From: Sinomonas atrocyanea
GTDB lineage: Bacteria > Actinomycetota > Actinomycetes > Actinomycetales > Micrococcaceae
Assembly: GCF_030811715.1 (NCBI RefSeq)
Contig: NZ_JAUSRH010000003.1
Span: forward strand, 1-64,000
Direction: 5' to 3'
Length of the DNA: 64,000 nucleotides
Part shown: positions 26,078 through 35,635 of the stretch, piece by piece
How positions within the stretch are numbered: position 1 is the stretch's first letter
Layout: every line of letters begins with the position of its first letter
The notes under the pieces: model-generated
Told to the model about the DNA's origin: nothing
Database searches by the model: none
Seen by the model: the letters and a program-made list of their open reading frames with translations, nothing else
Position numbers and translations under genes: made by a program

Positions 26078-27189
26078 TGGCCCACCAGTGGCGCGGAGTC
26101 ATCCGCGAGTATGCAGACCGCCTGCCCGTCACCGCCTCGACGCGCGTGATCACGCTCGGGGAGGGCGGCACCCCGCTGGTGCACGCCCAGAAGCTCTCCG
26201 AGCTGACCGGATCGACGGTCTACCTCAAGGTCGAGGGCATGAACCCGACCGGTTCGTTCAAGGACCGCGGCATGACGATGGCGATGACGGCCGCCGTCGA
26301 GGCCGGGGCCAAGGCCGTGGTGTGCGCATCCACCGGCAACACGTCGGCGTCCGCCGCCGCCTACGCCACCTCCGCCGGACTCACGTGTGCGGTCCTCGTG
26401 CCCGAGGGCAAGATCGCGATGGGCAAGCTCAGCCAGGCGATCGCGCACGGCGCCACCCTGCTCCAGGTCGACGGCAACTTCGACGACTGCCTCGAGATCG
26501 CCCGCAAGCTCGCCGACTCCTACCCGGTCTTCCTCGTGAACTCGGTGAACCCGGCCCGCATCCAGGGCCAGAAGACCGCGGCCTTCGAGATCGTCGACGC
26601 CCTCGGCGACGCCCCGGACATCCACGTCCTCCCGGTGGGAAACGCGGGCAACATCTCCGCGTACTGGAAGGGCTACAAGGAGTACGCCACGGCGACGGAG
26701 TACGCCTTCGACGGCGGGGCCCCGCGCACGCTGGAGGCCGTGTCGACGAGGCTGCCCGTGATGTGGGGCTTCCAGGCCGCCGGCGCCGCGCCCTTCGTGG
26801 CCGGGCACCCCATCACGCACCCCGAGACCATCGCCACCGCGATCCGGATCGGCAACCCGGCCTCGTGGGAGACCGCTGTCGCCGCCCGCGATGAGTCCGG
26901 CGGCCTCATCGACGCCGTGACCGACGAGGAGATCCTCTCCGCGCACCGCTGGCTCTCGGCGCGCGAGGGCGTGTTCGTCGAGCCCGGGTCCGCCGCGAGC
27001 GTCGCGGGCCTGATCAAGATGCAGGCGGCCGGCCGCGTCCCGACGGGGAAGACCATCGTCTGCACCGTGACCGGGCACGGCCTCAAGGACCCGCAGTGGG
27101 CCCTCCGCACCGCCGACGGCGGCGAGGTCGAGCCCGTCAAGGTGGGCAACGACGTCGTGAGCGTCGCGGCCGCGCTGGGCCTGGCCTAG
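26077..27189 (+). CDS. thrC: Threonine synthase
   Basis: This 370-residue PLP enzyme of fold type II converts O-phosphohomoserine to threonine. The Schiff-base lysine is in [12 protein letters not shown] (Lys62), and the phosphate-binding glycine loop is [16 protein letters not shown]. It is the compact ThrC type found in actinobacteria and plants rather than the long E. coli form. The GTG start shares one base with the hom stop (TAGTG), so translation is coupled. Confidence 0.97.
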   Translation: MAHQWRGVIREYADRLPVTASTRVITLGEGGTPLVHAQKLSELTGSTVYLKVEGMNPTGSFKDRGMTMAMTAAVEAGAKAVVCASTGNTSASAAAYATSAGLTCAVLVPEGKIAMGKLSQAIAHGATLLQVDGNFDDCLEIARKLADSYPVFLVNSVNPARIQGQKTAAFEIVDALGDAPDIHVLPVGNAGNISAYWKGYKEYATATEYAFDGGAPRTLEAVSTRLPVMWGFQAAGAAPFVAGHPITHPETIATAIRIGNPASWETAVAARDESGGLIDAVTDEEILSAHRWLSAREGVFVEPGSAASVAGLIKMQAAGRVPTGKTIVCTVTGHGLKDPQWALRTADGGEVEPVKVGNDVVSVAAALGLA

Positions 27190-27197
27190 GTCCGCCG

Positions 27198-28196
27198 ATG
27201 ACGGCACCGACGACGGCGGCCGCCGAGTCGCTGCGCACCGTCGCCGCCGGGCAGCGCGTCACCGTGCGCGTGCCGGCGACGAGCGCCAACCTCGGCCCGG
27301 GCTACGACAGCCTCGGCCTGGCCCTCGCGATGTACGACACCGTGACCGTCGAGACGACCGACGGCGGCGGCCTCGCCTTCGAGCTGCGCGGCGAGGGTGC
27401 CGACACCCTCCCGCGCGACGAGACCCACCTCGTGGTCCGCACACTCGAGGCCGCGCTCGCGCGCCTGGGCTACCGGCACGGTGGACTGGCGCTGACCGCC
27501 GAGAATGTGAGCCCGCACGGCCGCGGCCTCGGCTCGTCCGCCTCGGCCACGGTCGCCGCTGTCCTCGCGGCCGCGGCGCTCGTCGCCCCCGAGGACCGCC
27601 CGGACCGGGCCTGGGCGCTCCAGCTCTGCAGCGAGATCGAGGGGCACCCCGACAACGTCGCGCCCGCGATCCACGGCTCGCTCGCCCTGTCGTGGCAGGA
27701 CGGAGAGGCCTTCCGGACGGCCATCGCCGAGGTGGCGCCCAGCGTGGTGCCCATCGTCGCGATCCCCGACTTCGAGCTCTCGACCGAGCTGGCCCGCTCG
27801 CTCCTGCCGTCCTCGGTCCCGCATCACGCCGCCGCGGCGAACGCCGGCCGCGCGGCCCTTCTCGTGCACGCGCTCACGAAGGACCCGTCGCTGCTCCTGC
27901 CGGCTACGGAGGACTACCTCCACCAGAGCTACCGCTCCAGCGCGATGGAGCCGAGCGCTCGGCTCATCGCCGCGCTGCGGGCTGAGGGCCACGCCGCCGT
28001 CGTCTCGGGCGCAGGGCCGACCGTGCTGGCCCTCGCCGACGGCGAGGACGAGGCCCGCGAGGTGCAGGCCGCCGTCGAGCGCTTCGCCCACGGCGTGCTC
28101 GACGCGGAGCAGGGCGCGGTCTCAGTGACACGCTGGCGTGTTGCGCGTCTGGCCGTGGACCGCGAAGGTGCTAGAGTGGACGTGCACCCACGGTAA
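27198..28196 (+). CDS. thrB: Homoserine kinase
   Basis: This GHMP-superfamily kinase of 332 residues phosphorylates homoserine for ThrC. Motifs are VRVPATSANLGPGYDSLGLAL at the N-terminus, the ATP-binding loop PHGRGLGSSASATVA, and the C-terminal VVSGAGPTVLAL glycine loop. ATG 27198 lies 8 nt after the thrC stop. The last 30 bp of the gene contain the -10 box TAGAGT proposed for rho. Confidence 0.96.
   Translation: MTAPTTAAAESLRTVAAGQRVTVRVPATSANLGPGYDSLGLALAMYDTVTVETTDGGGLAFELRGEGADTLPRDETHLVVRTLEAALARLGYRHGGLALTAENVSPHGRGLGSSASATVAAVLAAAALVAPEDRPDRAWALQLCSEIEGHPDNVAPAIHGSLALSWQDGEAFRTAIAEVAPSVVPIVAIPDFELSTELARSLLPSSVPHHAAAANAGRAALLVHALTKDPSLLLPATEDYLHQSYRSSAMEPSARLIAALRAEGHAAVVSGAGPTVLALADGEDEAREVQAAVERFAHGVLDAEQGAVSVTRWRVARLAVDREGARVDVHPR
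28172..28177 (+). promoter_or_regulatory. Putative rho promoter -10 inside the end of thrB
   Basis: TAGAGT matches the -10 type used across this window. Transcription from it would start near 28184, giving rho a leader of about 350 nt. No convincing -35 is seen. Read-through from the thr operon is also possible, as no terminator separates thrB and rho. Confidence 0.45.
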
Positions 28197-28251
28197 ATCT
28201 GTTCAGCGGTAAAATTTCCATCGGTGAAATTTCCAGTGGTGAATCTGCCCT
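28191..28251 (+). repeat. AT-rich tandem repeat in the rho leader
   Basis: Four imperfect units of 15-16 bp start at 28191, 28207, 28222 and 28237; the two middle units are CGGTAAAATTTCCAT and CGGTGAAATTTCCAG. They are about 60% A+T in a genome above 70% G+C. The first unit overlaps the thrB stop. They lie at the very 5' end of the predicted rho mRNA. Binding of a protein or of Rho itself, or base pairing, could be involved. Confidence 0.75.
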
Positions 28252-28404
28252 CGGCGACTAGGCCCGGGCACTGCGCGCCGCCTCCGTGATCCAGCTTCGT
28301 GCCAAGGGTGCCGCCCCTCCAGCTCTGTGCCTCGGTCCTGCTGCCCGCGCCTCTCCGCGCGCCAGCAGCGGCATCGACGGCAGCTCATGCTCGGGGCGGG
28401 CTGA

Positions 28405-28536
28405 ATGACTACGACGCTGCCCGGCCATCTGGCCTCGCAGCGCCACAGCCTGGCCGCCGCTCTCGTCGGCGGCCACGACCACGATGCGCCGGCCCATGAG
28501 AAGCCGGCGTCTCGACTCCGGAAGGACCATCCGTGA
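28405..28536 (+). CDS. Possible 43-codon leader peptide overlapping the rho start
   Basis: This ORF runs from ATG 28405 (GGGGCGGG 5 nt upstream) to TGA 28534-28536. It overlaps the rho GTG (28533-28535) in a GTGA junction. The peptide begins MTTTLPGHLASQRHS and is His/Asp-rich in the middle (GGHDHDAPAH). About one codon in five ends in A/T, more than in the neighbouring genes, so coding selection is uncertain. The precise overlap suggests coupling, in which translation of the leader would control rho initiation. No homologue is known to me. Confidence 0.35.
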   Translation: MTTTLPGHLASQRHSLAAALVGGHDHDAPAHEKPASRLRKDHP

Positions 28537-30701
28537 CACAGACCACTGAGCTGAACCCAGCAGTGGAAGCCTCCTCCGCGTCCGAGTCCAAGGGGATCGC
28601 CGGCCTCAAGCTCGCGCAGTTGCAGGCCTTGGCGTCCCAGCTGGGCATCACCGGTGGGTCCCGCATGCGCAAGGGCGACCTTGTCGCCGCGATCACCGCC
28701 CACCAGAAGGGCGAGCCGCTGGGCCGTCCCGCCGAGCGCCGCCGCCCAGCCGCGAAGGCCGAGGCCACCGCCGAGCTTCCCCTGCCCGAGACGCAGGCCC
28801 CCGCCCCCGCTCAGGAGGCCCCTGCGGCCGAGGCCCCCGCCGAGGCTGCTGCCCCGGCCCGCGGCCGTGGGCGGACCCGCCGCCGCGCGGGCAGCGACGG
28901 GGTCGTGACCCCCGCCGCCGGCGAGCAGGCCGCCCAGCCCGAGGCCGCGCCGTCGGCCGCTGCCCCCGAGGCCGCGCCGTCCGCCCCGGAGGCCGCCCCC
29001 GCGCCGCAGGAGGCCCCCGAGGCCGGCACCCGCCCGAGCCGCACCCGCAACCGCAACCGCCGCGCCGAGGCCGTGCAGGGGGCCGCCGAGGGCGCCCAGC
29101 CCGCCCGCGAGGAAGCCGCGGCCGAGGCCGCCGCCCCCGAGCGCGCCGAGGCCGGCCAGGCCGCACCGGCGGAGACCGCCGGTCGCCCCGAGGAGGCCGG
29201 CGAGGGCCGCGGCCGCCGCGAGCGCGGCCAGCAGGACCGTTCCGAGCGCCAGGAGCGCCAGGAGCGCCGCCGCGACGAGGGCGAGCGCCAGCAGGACCGT
29301 TCCGAGCGCCAGCAGGACCGCCGCCGCGACGAGGGCGAGGGTGACGAGGGCGGCTCGCGCCGCTCGCGCCGCAACCGCCGTGGCCGCGACCGCGACGAGG
29401 CCCAGCAGGGCGGGCGCAACGACCGCTTCCGCGACCGCAACGAGCGCCGCCGAGGCCGCAGCGCCGGCCCCGAGTTCGACGAGACCGAGGTGACCGAGGA
29501 CGACGTCCTCCTTCCGGTCGCCGGCATCCTCGACGTGCTCGAGAACTACGCCTTCATCCGCACCTCCGGCTACCTCCCGGGTCCGAACGACGTCTACGTC
29601 CCGCTCACCCAGGTCAAGAAGTACGGCCTGCGCAAGGGCGACGCGGTGGTGGGCGCGATCCGCGCCCCGCGCGAGGGCGAGGAGAACCAGGGCGGCGGCC
29701 AGGCCGGCGGCGGACAGGGCGGCCGGCACGGCAACCGCCAGAAGTTCAACGCCCTTGTGCGCGTCACGAGCGTCAACGGCAAGAGCCCCGAGGAGATGAA
29801 GAACCGGGTCGAGTTCACCAAGCTCGTCCCGCTCTACCCCTCGGAGCGCCTCCGCCTCGAGACCGACCCCAAGAAGATCGGCCCCCGCGTCATCGACCTC
29901 GTGGCGCCGATCGGCAAGGGCCAGCGCGGCCTCATCGTCTCCCCGCCCAAGGCCGGCAAGACGCTCATCCTGCAGTCCATCGCGAATGCGATCACCATCA
30001 ACAACCCTGAGGTCCACCTCATGATGGTGCTCGTGGACGAGCGGCCCGAAGAGGTCACGGACATGCAGCGCTCCGTCAAGGGCGAGGTCATCGCCTCGAC
30101 CTTCGACCGTCCGGCCGACGACCACACGACGGTTGCCGAACTGGCGATCGAGCGGGCCAAGCGCCTCGTCGAGATGGGCATGGACGTCGTGGTGCTCCTC
30201 GACTCGATGACCCGCCTCGGCCGCGCCTACAACCTCGCCGCGCCGGCCTCGGGCCGCATCCTCTCCGGCGGCGTCGACTCGGCCGCGCTCTACCCGCCGA
30301 AGCGCTTCTTCGGCGCGGCGCGCAACATCGAGAACGGCGGCTCGCTCACGATCCTCGCCACCGCGCTCGTGGAGACCGGCTCCAAGATGGACGAGGTCAT
30401 CTTCGAGGAGTTCAAGGGCACCGGCAACATGGAGCTCCGCCTGTCCCGCGCCCTCGCGGACAAGCGCATCTTCCCGGCCGTGGACGTCAACGCGTCCGGC
30501 ACGCGCCGCGAGGAGAACCTGCTCTCGCCGGAAGAGGTCAAGATCATGTGGCGCCTGCGCCGTGTGCTCTCGGGCCTCGACACGCAGCAGGCCCTCGAGC
30601 TGCTCACCACGAAGATCCGCGAGACCGGGTCCAATGTCGAGTTCCTCCTGCAGGTGCAGAAGACGACGCTCGCCGGCAAGGGCGAGAGCGACCGGCACTA
30701 G
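28533..30701 (+). CDS. rho: Transcription termination factor Rho
   Basis: The product is a hexameric RNA-dependent ATPase/translocase that terminates transcription. It has 722 residues against about 420 in E. coli. The N-terminal Rho_N helix-turn ([20 protein letters not shown]) spans about 20-55. It is separated from the RNA-binding OB domain (about 325-410; [20 protein letters not shown]) by a 250-residue insertion of Ala/Pro/Glu- then Arg/Glu/Asp/Gln-rich sequence. The P-loop is [12 protein letters not shown], with R-loop and Q-loop regions following. Insertions of this kind are known in actinobacterial Rho and alter RNA affinity. The start is GTG 28533 with GGAAGG 8 nt upstream. Confidence 0.98.
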   Translation: MTQTTELNPAVEASSASESKGIAGLKLAQLQALASQLGITGGSRMRKGDLVAAITAHQKGEPLGRPAERRRPAAKAEATAELPLPETQAPAPAQEAPAAEAPAEAAAPARGRGRTRRRAGSDGVVTPAAGEQAAQPEAAPSAAAPEAAPSAPEAAPAPQEAPEAGTRPSRTRNRNRRAEAVQGAAEGAQPAREEAAAEAAAPERAEAGQAAPAETAGRPEEAGEGRGRRERGQQDRSERQERQERRRDEGERQQDRSERQQDRRRDEGEGDEGGSRRSRRNRRGRDRDEAQQGGRNDRFRDRNERRRGRSAGPEFDETEVTEDDVLLPVAGILDVLENYAFIRTSGYLPGPNDVYVPLTQVKKYGLRKGDAVVGAIRAPREGEENQGGGQAGGGQGGRHGNRQKFNALVRVTSVNGKSPEEMKNRVEFTKLVPLYPSERLRLETDPKKIGPRVIDLVAPIGKGQRGLIVSPPKAGKTLILQSIANAITINNPEVHLMMVLVDERPEEVTDMQRSVKGEVIASTFDRPADDHTTVAELAIERAKRLVEMGMDVVVLLDSMTRLGRAYNLAAPASGRILSGGVDSAALYPPKRFFGAARNIENGGSLTILATALVETGSKMDEVIFEEFKGTGNMELRLSRALADKRIFPAVDVNASGTRREENLLSPEEVKIMWRLRRVLSGLDTQQALELLTTKIRETGSNVEFLLQVQKTTLAGKGESDRH
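29227..29340 (+). repeat. Duplicated segment in the Rho insertion domain
   Basis: A 26-bp block at 29227-29252 recurs identically at 29287-29312, and each copy is followed by the same CGCCGCCGCGACGAGGGCGAG block (29266 and 29320). Both copies encode the charged pattern QQDRSERQ ... RRRDEGE. The insertion domain of rho has evidently grown by in-frame duplication of about 54-60 bp. Confidence 0.75.
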
Positions 30702-30710
30702 CGCCCACCA

Positions 30711-30748
30711 CGGCGGCCGGGCCCGGGAGTCCCCGGGCCCGGCCGCCG
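30711..30748. terminator. 17-bp perfect hairpin between rho and prfA
   Basis: Arms 30711-30727 and 30732-30748 pair perfectly with a 4-nt loop. No U-tract follows. It lies 10 nt after the rho stop and about 70 nt before prfA, exactly where rpmE is found in the homologous mycobacterial cluster. It may end or attenuate rho transcription or stabilise its 3' end. Confidence 0.65.
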
Positions 30749-30817
30749 TCGTCGTCCCTCCTCGAGCCGGCACCGGCTCCCCAGACCAGTTGCACCGTCC
30801 CCAGAAAGGCCCCTGAC

Positions 30818-31891
30818 ATGTTCGAGTCCGTGCAAGGACTGCTGGACGAGCACGCCGAGATCCAGAAGCAGCTCAGCGACCCCGCGGTCTACCAGGACCA
30901 GGCGCTGGCTCGGAAGCTCGGGCGGCGCTCCGCCCAGCTCAACGGCATCGTCGAGGCCTACAACCGCTGGAAGCAGCTCGGCGACGACCTCGAGGCGGCC
31001 GAGGAGATGGCCGAGGAGGACCCCGACTTCGCCGCCGAGGTCCCCGTCCTCAAGGAGGGGCACGAGAGCGCCCAGGAGAAGCTGCGCCGGCTCCTCATCC
31101 CGCGCGACCCCAACGACGCCCGCAACGTGATCCTCGAGATCAAGGGCGGCGAAGGCGGCGACGAGGCGGCACTCTTCGCCGCCGACCTCACGCGCATGTA
31201 CACCCGCTACGCCGAGTCGAAGGGCTGGAAGACGGAGGTCCTCTCCTCGACCGAGTCCGACCTCGGCGGGTACAAGGACATCCAGATCGCGGTCAAGGGC
31301 TCCTCCAACGACCCGGCCGAGGGCGTGTTCGCCCACCTGAAGTACGAGGGCGGTGTGCACCGCGTCCAGCGCGTGCCCGTGACCGAGTCGCAGGGCCGCA
31401 TCCACACCTCCGCGGCCGGCGTCCTCGTCTTCCCCGAGGTGGACGAGCCCGAGGAGATCGAGATCAGCGCCAACGACCTCAAGATCGACGTCTACCGCTC
31501 ATCGGGCCCCGGGGGCCAGAGCGTCAACACGACCGACTCCGCCGTGCGCATCACCCACCTGCCCACGGGCATCGTCGTGGCGATGCAGAACGAGAAGTCC
31601 CAGCTGCAGAACCGCGAGGCCGCGATGCGCGTGCTCCGCTCACGCCTGCTCGCGCACCAGCAGGAGCAGATCGACGCCGAGAACGCCGAGGCGCGCAAGT
31701 CCCAGGTGCGCACCATGGACCGCTCCGAACGCATCCGCACCTACAACTACCCCGAGAACCGCATCGCCGACCACCGCACGGGATACAAGGCCTACAACCT
31801 CGACACGGTGATGGACGGCGAGCTCGGCCCGGTCATCCAGTCCTGCATCGACATGGACGAGCAGCACCGGCTCGAGGCGCTCGGCGAATGA
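30818..31891 (+). CDS. prfA: Peptide chain release factor 1
   Basis: This 357-residue class I release factor reads UAA and UAG. The GGQ motif, methylated by PrmC, lies in [16 protein letters not shown]. The anticodon-tripeptide region is [13 protein letters not shown]; PxT is the RF1 type (RF2 has SPF). Start ATG 30818 has AAAGG 8 nt upstream. The stop overlaps prmC by 4 nt, so the factor and its modifying enzyme are co-translated. Confidence 0.97.
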   Translation: MFESVQGLLDEHAEIQKQLSDPAVYQDQALARKLGRRSAQLNGIVEAYNRWKQLGDDLEAAEEMAEEDPDFAAEVPVLKEGHESAQEKLRRLLIPRDPNDARNVILEIKGGEGGDEAALFAADLTRMYTRYAESKGWKTEVLSSTESDLGGYKDIQIAVKGSSNDPAEGVFAHLKYEGGVHRVQRVPVTESQGRIHTSAAGVLVFPEVDEPEEIEISANDLKIDVYRSSGPGGQSVNTTDSAVRITHLPTGIVVAMQNEKSQLQNREAAMRVLRSRLLAHQQEQIDAENAEARKSQVRTMDRSERIRTYNYPENRIADHRTGYKAYNLDTVMDGELGPVIQSCIDMDEQHRLEALGE

Positions 31892-32886
31892 CCGACGCCG
31901 CCGGGAGCAGGGCGGGCGGGGGAGTGCGGCCGGGGACGGAGGACGACCTCGGCGCCGCGCTGCGCCGCGCGGCCGCGGTCCTCGCCGAGGCCGGCGTGCC
32001 CAGCCCGCGCGTCGACGCCGAGCTCCTCGCGGAGCACCTCCTCGCCCACTCTCCCGTGGGCGACCAGCTGGGCGGCGGCGGCCTCGGGCGCCTGCGGGCT
32101 CTCGCGATCTCCGGCCATCCCGTCCCGGAAGGGTTCTGGGACCTGGTCGCGGAGCGCGCCCGGCGCGTGCCGCTGCAGCACCTCACCGGGACGGCCCACT
32201 TCCGGCACCTCACCCTCGCCGTCGGCCCTGGCGTATTCGTCCCCCGGCCCGAGACCGAGGGCGTCGTCCAGGTCGCCCTGGACTGGATCGGGGAGCACTT
32301 CCCGGCAGCGCTCGCCGCGGAGCCTGCGGGGACGGCCGACGCCGCCGGGCCGGCCCGGGCGCGTCGGCGCCCCGTCGTCGTCGACCTCGGCACCGGATCG
32401 GGGGCGATCGCCGCATCGGTCGCGCACGAGGCGCCCGGCGCCGTCGTCCACGCCGTGGAGCTGTCCGAGCTCGCCCACGCGTGGGCCGCGCGGAACCTCG
32501 CGCTGCCCGAGGTGGGCGGGCGCGTCCGGCTCGTGCGCGGCGACCTGCGCACCGCGCTGCCGGAGCTGGACGGAACCGTGGACGTGGTCGTGACGAACCC
32601 GCCCTACATCCCCCCGGACATGGTGCCGCGGGACCCGGAGGCAGCCCTGCACGACCCCGAGATGGCGCTCTACGGGGGCGCGGACGGCGGCCTCGAGCTC
32701 CCGCTCGCCGCTGCGGCCACGGCCGCGCGGCTCCTCGTCCCAGGCGGGTTCCTGGTCATGGAGCACGCCGAGGTGCAGGCCGGGCGCATCGCCGAGCGCC
32801 TGTCGTCGAGCCCGGACTGGACCGCGGTGCGCTCCCATGCCGACCTCAACGGGCTCCCGCGCGCCACGAGCGCCGTGCGGCAGTGA
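31888..32886 (+). CDS. prmC: Release factor glutamine methyltransferase
   Basis: The enzyme N5-methylates the glutamine of the GGQ motif in release factors, using SAM. It has 332 residues. The N-terminal helical domain spans about 10-120, and motif I is [16 protein letters not shown]. The catalytic NPPY is in [12 protein letters not shown] (Asn237), followed by the usual [15 protein letters not shown] 31888 overlaps the prfA stop (ATGA). The N-terminus carries about 20 extra residues compared with the family. Confidence 0.96.
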   Translation: MTDAAGSRAGGGVRPGTEDDLGAALRRAAAVLAEAGVPSPRVDAELLAEHLLAHSPVGDQLGGGGLGRLRALAISGHPVPEGFWDLVAERARRVPLQHLTGTAHFRHLTLAVGPGVFVPRPETEGVVQVALDWIGEHFPAALAAEPAGTADAAGPARARRRPVVVDLGTGSGAIAASVAHEAPGAVVHAVELSELAHAWAARNLALPEVGGRVRLVRGDLRTALPELDGTVDVVVTNPPYIPPDMVPRDPEAALHDPEMALYGGADGGLELPLAAAATAARLLVPGGFLVMEHAEVQAGRIAERLSSSPDWTAVRSHADLNGLPRATSAVRQ

Positions 32887-32929
32887 GGCACGGACGGGAC
32901 ACGGCGGAGCCCGTGGAAGAATGGTCGCC

Positions 32930-33700
32930 GTGACGACCGCGACCTACAACTGCACCGATCCCCAGCAGCGCGCCGAGGGCCTCGCCCACGCACAGCGCGC
33001 GATCGCCCAGAAGCAGTGCATCGTGATGCCGACGGACACGGTCTACGGCATCGCCGCCGACGCCTTCTCCGCCCAGGCCGTCGCCACGCTCCTGGCCGCC
33101 AAGGGCCGCGGGCGCTCCATGCCGCCGCCCGTGCTCATCCCGCGGCTGCAGACCATGGACGGCCTCGCGACCGAGGTCCCGGCCGCCGGCCGTGCCCTCG
33201 CCGAGAGGTTCTGGCCCGGGCCGCTCACGCTCATCTTCCACGCCCAGCCCTCGCTCACCTGGGATCTGGGGGAGACGAAGGGCACGGTGGCCCTGCGCAT
33301 CCCGGACGACGAGCTCGCCCAGGCACTCCTGACCATCACCGGCCCGCTCGCCGTCTCGAGCGCGAACCGCACCGGCCACCCCGCGGCCCAGACCGCCGCG
33401 GAGGCCCGCGAGCAGCTGGCCGAGAGCGTGGAGGTCTACCTCGAGGAGGGCTTCCGCCCGGCGGACGGAGGCTCCGGCGCCTCCGCAGGGCTGCCCTCGA
33501 CGATCATCGACTGCACCGGCGATCACCTGCGCGTCGTGCGCCAGGGTGCCCTGAGCCTCGAGGCGATCCGCGAGGTCGCCCCGGGCGTGCTCGGCCTGGG
33601 CGAGGAGCCGGCCGGCGCACCTGCCGAGGAAGCACCTGCCGAGGCACCGGGGGAGCCCGTCGAGGCCGCCCGCGACCAGGCAGACCTCCCGCCCGCATGA
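32930..33700 (+). CDS. tsaC: L-threonylcarbamoyladenylate synthase (Sua5/YciO/YrdC)
   Basis: The enzyme makes threonylcarbamoyl-AMP for the t6A37 modification of ANN-decoding tRNAs. The YrdC-like domain covers most of the 256 residues: KQCIVMPTDTVYGIAADAF, KGRGRSMPPPVLIPRL, RFWPGPLTLIF and LAVSSANRTGHPAA. The PSTIIDCT segment is LPSTIIDCTGDHLRVVRQGA. The Glu/Ala/Pro-rich tail (about 222-256) is extra. GTG 32930 is favoured because AAGAAT ends 7 nt upstream with no ribosome site; ATG 32921 is the alternative. The position after prmC matches Rv1301. Confidence 0.93.
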   Translation: MTTATYNCTDPQQRAEGLAHAQRAIAQKQCIVMPTDTVYGIAADAFSAQAVATLLAAKGRGRSMPPPVLIPRLQTMDGLATEVPAAGRALAERFWPGPLTLIFHAQPSLTWDLGETKGTVALRIPDDELAQALLTITGPLAVSSANRTGHPAAQTAAEAREQLAESVEVYLEEGFRPADGGSGASAGLPSTIIDCTGDHLRVVRQGALSLEAIREVAPGVLGLGEEPAGAPAEEAPAEAPGEPVEAARDQADLPPA

Positions 33701-35541
33701 GCGCCACGGAATCCGCCCCCGCGCACCGTCCGGCCGAGACGGCGGAGGCGCCTCCGCGCGTCGTCGCCGTCGTCGTGAGCTTCAACCGCCGGGAGCTGCT
33801 CGGGCGCACCCTCGCGGGCCTCGCGTCCGGGACCATGCTGCCGGCGGCGGTGGTGGTCGTGGACAACGCCTCGACGGACGGCTCGGCCGAGTTCGTCCGC
33901 ACGCTCGAGACTCCGCTGGCGATCGACCTCGTGGAGCTGGGCGCCAACGTGGGCGGCGCCGGCGGCTTCACCGTGGGGATCGAGCGGGCCGTGCTCGACC
34001 ACGATGCGGACCTCGTCTGGGTCATGGATGACGACACGGAGCCGCACGCCGACACCCTCGCTGCGGCCGTCGACGCGTGGACACGGTACGCGCAGGCTCC
34101 GGAGCACCGGCCCACGGTGCTTGCCAGCCACGTCGTCTGGACCGACGGGCGCGAGCACCCCATGAACTCCATGCGCGAGCGGCTCGGCGTGACGGCCGCG
34201 CAGCGCCGCCGTGCCGCGGCCGTCGGAGCGCGCCCGATCCGCAGCGCGTCCTTCGTCTCGTGCTTCCTCGCCGGCGACGCGGTGCGGGCGCTCGGGCTGC
34301 CGGTCGCGGACTACTTCCTCTGGGGCGACGACTTCGAGTACACGACGCGCCTCGCCCGCTTCCACGACGCGATCCAGGTCCCGGCCTCGGTGGTCACGCA
34401 CCACACCAAGAAGTTCGGCACGACCGACGTCGACCCGGGACCGCGGTTCTACTACGAGGTCCGCAACCGGTTCTGGCTCTACGGGCGCACGCACTCCCTG
34501 GCTCCGTGGGAGCGGCTCGCGTACACGTACGCGACCGCACGGATCTGGGCCCGGACCTTCGCCAAGTCCGCCGATCGGCGCCTCCTCGCCGGATGCCTCG
34601 CACGGGGCATGCGGGACGCGCTCCGCGCGCCGCGCAGCAATGCCGAGGTCCTCGCGGGCGTCTACCCGCTCCGCCCCGTGCCCGCGCTCCCGCCCGCGGC
34701 GCCGCTCGCGGCGGGGGAGCCGTTCAGCCTGCTGCTGCCGGTGTACGACGGCGACACCGCCGACCGCTTCCGGCGCGCCCTCGCTTCGAACACCGCCGAG
34801 CAGGAGCGGCCGCCGGCGGAGGCCGTCATCGTGCGCGACGGACCGGTGCACGCCGAGCTCCAGGGCGCCCTCGACGACGCGCAGGCCATCGCCGGGCCGG
34901 CCACCGCGGTCAGGGTGCTGGCCCTGCCGGCCAACGTCGGCATCACCGCCGCCCTCGACCTCGGCCTGGCGGCGTGCAGCCACGCGGTCGTGGCCCGGGC
35001 CGACGCGGACGACATCTCCCTGCCGCGCCGGTTCGCGGCCCAGCTGCCCGTCATCGAAGCCGGCGCCGACCTGGTCGGCAGCGCGATGGAGGAGATCGGC
35101 GACGACGAGGCGGTGGTCCTCGCGACTCGGTCGGTCCCCACCTCGCCGCCCCAGATCCGCGCCGCCGCCCGGGCTCGGAACCCGATCTCGCACCCCACCG
35201 TGGTCTTCCGGCGCGCCGCTGCCGAGGCGGTGGGCGGGTACCAGTCGGTGCCGGCTGCCGAGGACTACTGGCTGTGGGCCCGCATGATCGCCGCCGGGGC
35301 CTCGGTGCGCAACCTCGCCGAGCCGCTCGTGCGCTACCGGGTCTCGGGGGGTGCCTACGAGCGGCGCGGCGGCCTGCGGGTCCTCGCGAACGACGTCGCC
35401 ACCCAGGACCAGCTCCTGGCAGGCGGCTTCATCACCCGTTCCGACTGGCTGCGCAACGTGGGCATCCGCGCGGTCTACCGCTTCCTGCCCACGTCCGTGC
35501 GCGCCGGCCGCTACCGGCGCATGGTCGCGCCGCGCAGCTGA
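33697..35541 (+). CDS. Double-domain family 2 glycosyltransferase (GT2-GT2 fusion)
   Basis: The protein has 614 residues and two complete GT-A domains. Domain 1 (about 20-310) starts RVVAVVVSFNRRELLGRTLAGL and has the DxD-type motif VWVMDDDTEPH (Asp111-113) and FLWGDDFEYTTRL. It resembles GlfT-like/rhamnosyl GT2 enzymes. A Pro/Ala linker (about 322-341) precedes domain 2 (about 342-565; FSLLLPVYDGDTADRFRRAL, ARADADDIS with Asp436/438/439, AEDYWLWARM). The C-terminus is basic. It overlaps tsaC by 4 nt. It precedes a nucleotide-sugar enzyme and wecA, so it likely adds sugars in cell-wall or surface glycan synthesis, on the cytoplasmic side. Donors and acceptor are unknown. Confidence 0.87.
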   Translation: MSATESAPAHRPAETAEAPPRVVAVVVSFNRRELLGRTLAGLASGTMLPAAVVVVDNASTDGSAEFVRTLETPLAIDLVELGANVGGAGGFTVGIERAVLDHDADLVWVMDDDTEPHADTLAAAVDAWTRYAQAPEHRPTVLASHVVWTDGREHPMNSMRERLGVTAAQRRRAAAVGARPIRSASFVSCFLAGDAVRALGLPVADYFLWGDDFEYTTRLARFHDAIQVPASVVTHHTKKFGTTDVDPGPRFYYEVRNRFWLYGRTHSLAPWERLAYTYATARIWARTFAKSADRRLLAGCLARGMRDALRAPRSNAEVLAGVYPLRPVPALPPAAPLAAGEPFSLLLPVYDGDTADRFRRALASNTAEQERPPAEAVIVRDGPVHAELQGALDDAQAIAGPATAVRVLALPANVGITAALDLGLAACSHAVVARADADDISLPRRFAAQLPVIEAGADLVGSAMEEIGDDEAVVLATRSVPTSPPQIRAAARARNPISHPTVVFRRAAAEAVGGYQSVPAAEDYWLWARMIAAGASVRNLAEPLVRYRVSGGAYERRGGLRVLANDVATQDQLLAGGFITRSDWLRNVGIRAVYRFLPTSVRAGRYRRMVAPRS

Positions 35542-35569
35542 GGCTGAACGCGCCGTCCGGCACGGCAGA

Positions 35570-35575
35570 GTATCT
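35570..35575 (+). promoter_or_regulatory. Putative -10 TATCTT upstream of the nucleotide-sugar enzyme
   Basis: TATCTT lies in the 94-bp gap between the glycosyltransferase and nucleotide-sugar genes and could start a separate transcript near 35582. A five-codon ORF (MEESH, ATG 35611) precedes the real start. Confidence 0.35.
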
Positions 35576-35635
35576 TGGACACGCACGCGGGGCACACGCC
35601 GGACGCCCCCATGGAAGAGAGTCACTGAAACGCGC

